A stretch of DNA of 6,755 bases from Euryarchaeota archaeon UBA39 (GTDB taxonomy: Archaea; Thermoplasmatota; Poseidoniia; Poseidoniales; Thalassarchaeaceae), in the NCBI GenBank assembly GCA_002503045.1, contig DAQW01000063.1, positions 1 through 6,755 of the forward strand. The letters are read 5' to 3'. The notes under the pieces were generated by a model that was not told the DNA's origin, did not search any database, and saw only the letters and a program-made list of their open reading frames with translations. Positions within the stretch are counted from its first letter, which is position 1, and each line of letters begins with the position of its first letter. The translations under genes were made by a program, and so were the position numbers. Positions 1 to 5,800 of the stretch are shown piece by piece.

Positions 1-1
1 A

Positions 2-385
2 CGTGATGACCGAAGGAATAGTGGTCGTGATCGTGACCGAGGGAGTCAACGTGACGATAGAAGAGGAAGAGACAATCGAGGATTTAGAGGAGATAAGTCT
101 CAAGACCAAAGTAGAGATGGAGATTGGGAATGCAAAGGTTGCGGGAACAATAATTTCTCATTTAGAACTGAATGTAATCGATGTGGAAAGCCGAAAACAG
201 GTGGCGGTTCTGGACCCAAGACTGTAAGAAGGGAAAATAACAGACGGGAAGACAGACGGCCAGAAAGAAGATCAGGCAATCGAGGAGATCGGAGGCAAAA
301 TTCGGGAAGTCGTGGTTCAAATAACCGTGGAAATTCAAGAGGAAGTCGTGGTTCAAACAACTTCAGAGACCGGAATCGACGTTGA
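2..385 (+). CDS. RG-rich protein with a RanBP2-type zinc finger (5'-truncated)
   Basis: This frame is open from the window edge to TGA at 383-385, giving 127 visible C-terminal residues; the start is missing. Residues 41-65 match the RanBP2-type zinc finger pattern W-x-C-x2-C-x3-N-x6-C-x2-C exactly: W42, C44, C47, N51, C58, C61. In eukaryotes such fingers bind single-stranded RNA (ZRANB2, FUS/EWS/TAF15) or ubiquitin. By my alignment to ZRANB2 finger 2 the RNA-contacting positions are largely kept (D41, N49, F52 for the stacking Trp, R55, N59), and 'NFSFRTECNRC' is close to the FUS finger. No ubiquitin-type Thr-Phe pair follows the first cysteines. Both flanks look disordered: 34 of 127 residues are Arg, with nine RG dipeptides but no RGG triplet. 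Inferred role: RNA binding in the cytoplasm or nucleoid. The missing part could be another domain such as a helicase. The finger is near certain; the function is not. Confidence 0.85.
   Translation, partial: RDDRRNSGRDRDRGSQRDDRRGRDNRGFRGDKSQDQSRDGDWECKGCGNNNFSFRTECNRCGKPKTGGGSGPKTVRRENNRREDRRPERRSGNRGDRRQNSGSRGSNNRGNSRGSRGSNNFRDRNRR
305..361 (+). repeat. Two-copy 36-base-period repeat encoding GSRGSNN
   Basis: A 17-base stretch at 305-321 recurs perfectly at 341-357. With one mismatch the match extends to 21 bases (305-325 and 341-361). The period is 36 bases, or 12 codons, so the protein repeats GSRGSNN at residues 102-108 and 114-120, with a further RGNSR between. Identity at third codon positions suggests recent local duplication rather than convergence on similar composition. 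Confidence 0.8.
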
Positions 386-428
386 TTTAACACATAAAGT
401 GATGAATCGAATGCTCCACCCACGTAAA

Positions 429-436
429 GAGGGGAG
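429..436 (+). promoter_or_regulatory. Purine-rich Shine-Dalgarno-like site for the TPR/membrane protein
   Basis: GAGGGGAG lies five bases before the ATG at 442, a usual distance for pairing with the CCUCC end of 16S rRNA, although the match is only partial. An in-frame TGA at 403-405 with no ATG, GTG or TTG after it makes 442 the only possible start. I see no convincing TATA box in the 56-base gap (386-441); the AT-rich TTTAACACATAA at 386-397 is a weak candidate. Read-through from the zinc-finger gene is therefore equally possible. Confidence 0.5.
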
Positions 437-441
437 AGAAA

Positions 442-1461
442 ATGTCCAATGGGAAATCCGCAGATGACCTCTGGCTTGATGCTATGGAAGCACGTCAAAC
501 AGGAGACGTCCTAACATTCAATCTTCTTAGAGAAAAAACGCTGGAAAATGATCCAGAACATCCAGATGCTTTGATGTCAGAAGTTCGTGAATTATTCAGT
601 CAGACTGGTCCGCGTGGTGATAAACCATCAAAAATGAGTCTGGAAGATGCTGCTATTGGATTAAGAAAATGCAGGACTGTAGTTGAAATTGAACCTGAAA
701 GAGATGAAGCCTGGGCAATTGGAGGAAGATTGCTAGTGGATGAATTAGGGATGTTCGAAGATGCATTGGTTTGGTGGGATCAACGAAGAAGTGTTGAACC
801 ATATGAAGTAATTTCTCTTGTTGAACAAGTTGCAATATTAACTGAATTTGGAGAGTATGCAGAAGCCGCAGATCGAATTGACAAAATATTCGCAGAAGGA
901 ATGGAATCACCTGACCCAAGAAGTATGATGAGATTGAGAACTCTAAGTGAACAAATAAAACGAGCAGCAAAAAAAGATGATGACTTCTTTCGCCCACAAG
1001 ATCCAGATAATGATGGATGGATTAGAATCAAGGCATTTAGTAGCAGGAAGCCAACCACTGAGACATATTGGCTATTCTTCTTTGTCATGCCATTGATATG
1101 GATCGAAGCAATTCTGATTAATCGTGTTATTCCTCCAACCGGGATTTCAACTATGGTCCTAGGATTTATGATAATTTTTGCATCTTTCATGTTGGGTAGT
1201 AGATGGGTTAAAACACACGTACACCGACTAAATCGTCCAGCTCATGAATTAACAAGAGCCATTAATTCAGAATTAACCAGTGGACTAATCTGTATCCCTG
1301 AAAATTTCAGGGAATCTAAACTCTACACCACCTTGAGAGATCGGAGAGCAATTGCTGCAATGAGCAGACATGACAAAGTGATTGAAAATGCAGAGAAAAT
1401 GGGAAGGAAATGGAAATTAAACCTCCCAGAATGGTTTGTCGAATCTGAAGAAGAAGAATAA
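442..1461 (+). CDS. TPR-like protein with a two-helix membrane hairpin, function unknown
   Basis: I do not recognise this family. The 339-residue protein is complete and has no signal peptide. Residues 7-175 are alpha-helical with TPR-like helix pairs, best seen at 68-93, 98-117 and 121-152 (for example 'EFGEYAEAADRIDKIF'), which suggests a protein-binding scaffold. Residues 187-194 (DPDNDGWI) look like the start of an EF-hand calcium loop, but the twelfth position is Ala198 rather than Glu. Two hydrophobic helices follow, about 209-229 and 235-252, joined by a short 'NRVIPPTG' turn. Basic residues on both outer sides (R202/K203; R254, K257, H259, R262) imply that both termini are cytoplasmic. 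The last 85 residues are helical and charged and end in ESEEEE. It follows the zinc-finger gene by 56 bases on the same strand. Its TAA directly abuts the stop codon of the opposing ahcY. Inferred role: membrane-tethered adaptor. The CDS is certain; the role is not. Confidence 0.93.
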   Translation: MSNGKSADDLWLDAMEARQTGDVLTFNLLREKTLENDPEHPDALMSEVRELFSQTGPRGDKPSKMSLEDAAIGLRKCRTVVEIEPERDEAWAIGGRLLVDELGMFEDALVWWDQRRSVEPYEVISLVEQVAILTEFGEYAEAADRIDKIFAEGMESPDPRSMMRLRTLSEQIKRAAKKDDDFFRPQDPDNDGWIRIKAFSSRKPTTETYWLFFFVMPLIWIEAILINRVIPPTGISTMVLGFMIIFASFMLGSRWVKTHVHRLNRPAHELTRAINSELTSGLICIPENFRESKLYTTLRDRRAIAAMSRHDKVIENAEKMGRKWKLNLPEWFVESEEEE

Positions 1462-2727
1462 TCATGTTCCAGCAGTATAATCGCTGTGGTATGCTATTTG
1501 TGCTTCAGTTAGAGAATCAATTTCAAAGCCCATTGTTTCTAGTTTGGTCTTAGCTAAACCTTGATCTTGTTCAAGAGTAATATCATGAACAACAGGATCA
1601 AGAGATTTACCTTCTTTTGCCAATCTACAAAGGGCGAGATACTGATTTGCAAAACTCATGTCCATTACTTCAGAAGGATGGCCCTCAGCCGCTGCGAGAT
1701 TTACTAAACGGCCGCGAGCAAGCAAGAAAATTTTACGATCATCCGATAAAGTAAATTCTTCATTATCTGTCCTAATTGTACGAACTGATGACGATGCAGC
1801 CTCCAAATCTTCGATATTTATTTCACAATCATAATGTCCTGTATTGCAGACAATAGCACCATCTTTCATCGATTTGAAATGACGATCTACAATTACATCC
1901 GCCATACCAGTAGCAGTACAGAATATATCTCCCAAAGAGGACGCTTCATCCATCTTCATAACTTGGAAACCATCCATAATTGCTCGTAATGCAGGTAATG
2001 GATCCACTTCCGTGATTATCACATTTGCACCCATTCCTTTTGCTCTCATGGCTAAACCTCTGCCACAATGACCATATCCTGCAACAACGAACGTCTTACC
2101 TGCAATCAGTACTGAAGTTGCTCGAATAATTCCATCCAAAGTAGATTGTCCAGTTCCATAGACATTATCAAAATCCCATTTTGTAATTGCATCATTAACT
2201 GCAATAACTGGATATCGTAAATCCCCTGCATCTCCCATTGCACGTAATCGATGTACACCAGTGGTTGTTTCTTCTGTACCTCCAATTACTCCATCAGAAT
2301 AATCTGACATTTCACCATGAACTCTGACAATCAAATCTGCACCGTCATCCAGAGTAAGTGTAGGATTGGCCTCAATGGTTTGATCAATGCACCAATAAAA
2401 GTCCTCAACGGATTGTCCATGCCAGGCATAAATCGCATATCCTTCTCTAGCAAGCCATGCAGCAACATCGTCTTGAGTGGATAATGGATTACATCCACTC
2501 CAAGAAACTGTGGCTCCTGCTGCTTCTATTGTTTCAATCAATACTGCTGTTTCTTTGGTGACATGAAGGCACCCTGCAACAACCATACCAGCTAGAGGTT
2601 TAGTCTTCTCAGCTTCAGCTTTCAAACGGGCTAAAACAGGCATTCTTGCTCGTGCCCAATCCACTCTTCTTTCACCAGCATCGGCCAAGCTCAAATCGGC
2701 TACCTTGTATGAGTCACTCTCATCCAT
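1462..2727 (-). CDS. ahcY: Adenosylhomocysteinase (S-adenosyl-L-homocysteine hydrolase), archaeal short type
   Basis: This cytosolic NAD-dependent enzyme reversibly splits S-adenosylhomocysteine into adenosine and homocysteine, relieving product inhibition of methyltransferases. The 421 residues align with human AHCY with a constant small offset. Substrate site: H55, T57, E59, C79, N80, D128, E153, K183, D187, N188, H298 and H350. Signature: 'GCNPLSTQDDVAA' (78-90). NAD fold: G217-Y-G-H-C-G-R-G224, with E240 for the ribose and N343 in 'GRLVNL'. T192 in 'YGTGQS' replaces the human Cys195, as in archaeal and Thermotoga enzymes. The protein ends after 'TEAQIAYHSDYTAGT' and lacks the C-terminal Lys/Tyr tail that reaches into the neighbouring subunit in eukaryotes and most bacteria. 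The start is firm: an in-frame TGA (2746-2748) lies 18 bases upstream with no other start between. There is no strong Shine-Dalgarno. Some archaeal homologues prefer S-inosylhomocysteine; the sequence alone cannot exclude that here. Confidence 0.97.
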   Translation of the reverse strand: MDESDSYKVADLSLADAGERRVDWARARMPVLARLKAEAEKTKPLAGMVVAGCLHVTKETAVLIETIEAAGATVSWSGCNPLSTQDDVAAWLAREGYAIYAWHGQSVEDFYWCIDQTIEANPTLTLDDGADLIVRVHGEMSDYSDGVIGGTEETTTGVHRLRAMGDAGDLRYPVIAVNDAITKWDFDNVYGTGQSTLDGIIRATSVLIAGKTFVVAGYGHCGRGLAMRAKGMGANVIITEVDPLPALRAIMDGFQVMKMDEASSLGDIFCTATGMADVIVDRHFKSMKDGAIVCNTGHYDCEINIEDLEAASSSVRTIRTDNEEFTLSDDRKIFLLARGRLVNLAAAEGHPSEVMDMSFANQYLALCRLAKEGKSLDPVVHDITLEQDQGLAKTKLETMGFEIDSLTEAQIAYHSDYTAGT

Positions 2728-2763
2728 GATTATCCGTGAATCAAGTCACATATCATACCTTGG

Positions 2764-2768
2764 TTATA
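2764..2768 (-). promoter_or_regulatory. Candidate archaeal TATA box for ahcY
   Basis: On the minus strand CCTATAACC places TATAA 37-41 bases before the ahcY ATG. Archaeal transcription usually starts about 25 bases downstream of the TATA centre, which would leave a leader of roughly 10-15 bases. That fits the absence of a clear Shine-Dalgarno site. A second AT-rich option, TATGATATG near 2749-2757, would give a leaderless transcript. The evidence is position and composition only. Confidence 0.35.
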
Positions 2769-2790
2769 GGTTCAGCCTAACGGCTGAGCC
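2769..2790. repeat. 22-base inverted repeat between the surface-protein gene and ahcY
   Basis: Arms of nine bases (2769-2777 GGTTCAGCC and 2782-2790 GGCTGAGCC) flank a four-base loop TAAC. As plus-strand RNA every position pairs, with one G-U. As minus-strand RNA, the direction of both flanking genes, one C-A mismatch interrupts the stem. No T-run follows in the minus direction, so it does not look like a normal archaeal or intrinsic terminator. It touches the candidate ahcY TATA box on its upstream side, where a transcription-factor site would be expected. Operator, activator site and RNA hairpin are all possible. Confidence 0.6.
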
Positions 2791-2791
2791 A

Positions 2792-2803
2792 TAGGTAAAC
2801 CTA
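2792..2803. repeat. Small 12-base dyad TAGGT-AA-ACCTA
   Basis: This is a perfect five-base palindrome with a two-base spacer, right beside the larger inverted repeat and 11 bases from the stop codon of the surface-protein gene. The motif ATAGGT also occurs at 2766-2771 and 2791-2796, so it partly repeats the sequence overlapping the candidate ahcY TATA box. It may be a regulator half-site pair. A dyad this short can arise by chance. Confidence 0.35.
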
Positions 2804-2813
2804 GACTCTTTCA

Positions 2814-5800
2814 CTATTGTTGGAAGTGCGAGGCATACTGCTCGGCATAAGCCCTAGCCGTTTCTTCAGGATAACCTTGAGCAATCAATTGCTGCACGTA
2901 AGCTTCCTTTGGATCCATGGTTTCAACACCACCGAATACAGCCTCTTCTCCACTAGATACGCCACTATCACTACCGCGACCACGCATCAACAATAGAGTA
3001 ACTCCAACTACAGCTACCAGACCAACAATCAATCCTGCAACAATCAATAACAGATTACTGCTAGATTCTCCTTCTGTGTTTTCAGAATCATTGATGGTAC
3101 CTCCTCCATCTCCTGTTTCTTCTTCAATCGGAATCAAGTTAATCTGAATCTGTTGGTAAATTGCAGCACCATCACTACCTTCTTGGATCTTGATATACAC
3201 AGTTTGTGTAACTCCTTCTCCAACCATGTACAAATCATCAATTCCAAGTGCAAGAGTGAATGTACTTCCATCACCCAAACCAGAAGTTGAATTGAACTTC
3301 ATATCACTCTTCCTTGAGAATTGCTGAGTTGGTGTTAGATTCAAGTCACTACCCGAAAGCGCTACTTGAATCATCAAGTCACTATCTTCAACTCCACTGT
3401 TTACTGTTCCGTTGATCCATACCAATGGGCCAGACTGAGAATCTCCTTCCTCAGGAGTTAGAATACTGTAATCTGGCGGAGCATCTCCGAAATCTTCAGG
3501 GACAACTTGGAAGAACAATCGATACTTCTCAGAATCCTTGTTTGCTCTATCCTGAACAGTTAAATCCATTCGAATTGGAGTACCTGCGGTGTTCCCATTA
3601 GGATCAGCAGTCACATTCTTGAATGCATAAGTGAAATCTGAAGTTGAACGAACATACTCGTGATATGGACTTCCTGAAGGAAGTTGATCATAACGGCGAT
3701 CGGAGTAAACTCTCCACTCGTATGAAATAATTCCAGATGTACCATCAGTTGAATCGTTATCGGAACTCTGGGATGCATCGAAATAAACACGCCTCTCACA
3801 AGCATCTGTGCTCTTACCAGGGCAAGTAATTCTGTAGAACATCCATTGTACTCCATTTACTTCATAATCATCTAATTGAGTAATGTAATCTGCTGTATCA
3901 AGACGATCGACGACAGCAGCATGAGCAACTGGTCGTTCAGCATCTGCTTGAACATCATTCGTTACCAACTCAATTGATGCTTTACGGACATGTCCATCTT
4001 CATCATGAAGGAACAAAGTGACTATCCAACTTGCATCAGTCTTACAATTTGTAGATGAGGATGTATCCAAAACACAGAATGTTGTGGTATGAGTATCATC
4101 AGCAGTATGGTCAATTTCACCAGCAGGTAAATTGGTTTCTCCATCCCACTTTGTTACATCAAACGAATCACCTGATCGAATTTCCCAATTCGCATCAAGG
4201 CCACTTAATGTAGACTCAAAGGAGAATGTTAACTCTGCATTGCTCTTTAGATACATCTTACTGTAATCCCACGTTTGTATTTCCCAATCAGGTACTTCTC
4301 CATCAATCAACATGTTCCATCCGGCTGGTCCATTTGTATCATAACCAAACGAAGACGAATACGGAGTAACATGATGAGACAATATGTTACTCAGAATAGG
4401 GAAAGTAGAATCACCAAATGAATTGGTAACAGAAGGATTCTCTACGTCGATGGTTGTTACAATTAATCCACCTGCACCATATCCACAAGTTGCCAACAAA
4501 GACATGTCTGGATCAGGGCCTTCGATTAATGTGTGGAAAGCTGTATTGAATCCAGGTCGTGGTTGATTGATTTCACCTCCACAAACGTAAGGCATTTGCT
4601 CATTACCTGTTTGACCGATATTGATGATTGCTTGAGAAACAAAGTTTCCGCTATTGACTCCAACAAATGAACTAGGAGCAACATTTGACATTATAGGATG
4701 ATATGAATCTAAAATTGTCATATCATTCCATGTCACTGCAGGTGCTTGGGAAGTATCCCTATCTACTACATCAATACCAAATGGTAACTTGTTGTTCAGA
4801 TACGCGTTGTGAGGCCCATCAGAATATGGACCAAGATGCATCTGAACTGTTCCTCCACTATTCATGAAGGTCAGTAAAGTATCTTTTACAGATGGATTTC
4901 CATTGTAACTTGTATCCAACTGACTATAGTACTGTCCATTGAGAACGTTATTCTCTGTCTGCCATGGCAACAATACCTTGTCATAGTGAGTAAGCCAATC
5001 ATCAGTAGCGTATGTAGACCAATCTTCAGGCTTGAACTGAGTGTAACTCATTCCCATTGCTTGTAGATCTTCTCGAACAGTCTTCAAACGATTCTGATCG
5101 GTTGGACCAGATAAGATTGCAACATCTATTTCATCCTCAAATGTAATGTGGTAAAAGTGAGTATTTCCAGAAGGTGTTCCATCTGCTAACTCTGCATAGA
5201 AAGTAATGTTGTACGTCTTTCCATCTTCCCAGCCATTGTATGGATTAATCCATGAGGTATTAGCTGCCTGTTGAGGCTCAAGAGAAATGAGATTGTCTAC
5301 AGATGTAAACGGAGCACCAGGTACACTGCTACCTGTTGACATATCTACGACATTCATCTTGATGTTGTAATCACCAGCAAGTACACCATTATTCATCTCG
5401 ATATTGAAATCGTGACCCCTAACAGAATCGATTGGATAACTACATGAAATTGATTCCTCAACACAAGACAATACATCTGGTGCTCTCAAGACGACATCAA
5501 CCGATGCAACATTGAATACAATTCTAGTAAGGTTGTTTGAAAGGAGTAATTCATCAAAACCATACCAAGCAGTCCCCTGGGTAGAATTATCGAACACACT
5601 GATTGCATCAACTCGATAGATACCCTGAGTGAAAGCATGGTTACCCACGGTAACTATCTGGTCTTCTTGTGAATCAAGACCTGTTACAGAGGTAGTGTAT
5701 TCAGCATCAGGAACGAATGTGAATTCGGTAACTGAAATATTGTCCATTCCAAATCCTGCAAGTCCATTGCTTCCATCAGCTGCATTAGGGTCGGACTGGA

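Noticed and set aside
3..227. Open frame on the plus strand giving an acidic, Ile/Val/Glu-rich 74-residue product
   Set aside because: It is the out-of-frame reading of the Arg/Gly-rich gene; the frame starting at base 2 runs longer and contains the perfect zinc finger.
402..467. Tiny plus-strand frame with two ATGs between the zinc-finger gene and the TPR-like gene
   Set aside because: The 21-residue product (MNRMLHPRKE...) overlaps the Shine-Dalgarno site and start of the real gene in another frame; nothing supports translation.
100..498. Minus-strand open frame of 132 codons, Leu/Pro/Arg/Phe-rich
   Set aside because: Antisense shadow of the RG repeats that runs across the start of the next gene; no domain or start signal seen.
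780..1190. Minus-strand frames inside the TPR-like gene (also 653-997)
   Set aside because: The opposite strand encodes a coherent helical and membrane protein; these are antisense readings without recognisable domains.
2769..2790. Rho-independent terminator for the surface-protein gene
   Set aside because: No T-run follows on the minus strand and the stem has a C-A mismatch in that direction; kept only as an inverted repeat of unknown role.
2728..2813. SAM or SAH riboswitch upstream of ahcY
   Set aside because: The gap is only 86 bases and includes the candidate promoter; apart from one simple hairpin I see none of the multi-stem structure of those riboswitches.
2917..3147. Plus-strand frames inside the surface-protein gene (also 4384-4566, 5629-5859, 6068-6484)
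   Set aside because: Low-complexity antisense shadows of a long continuous coding region; no start signals or domains.
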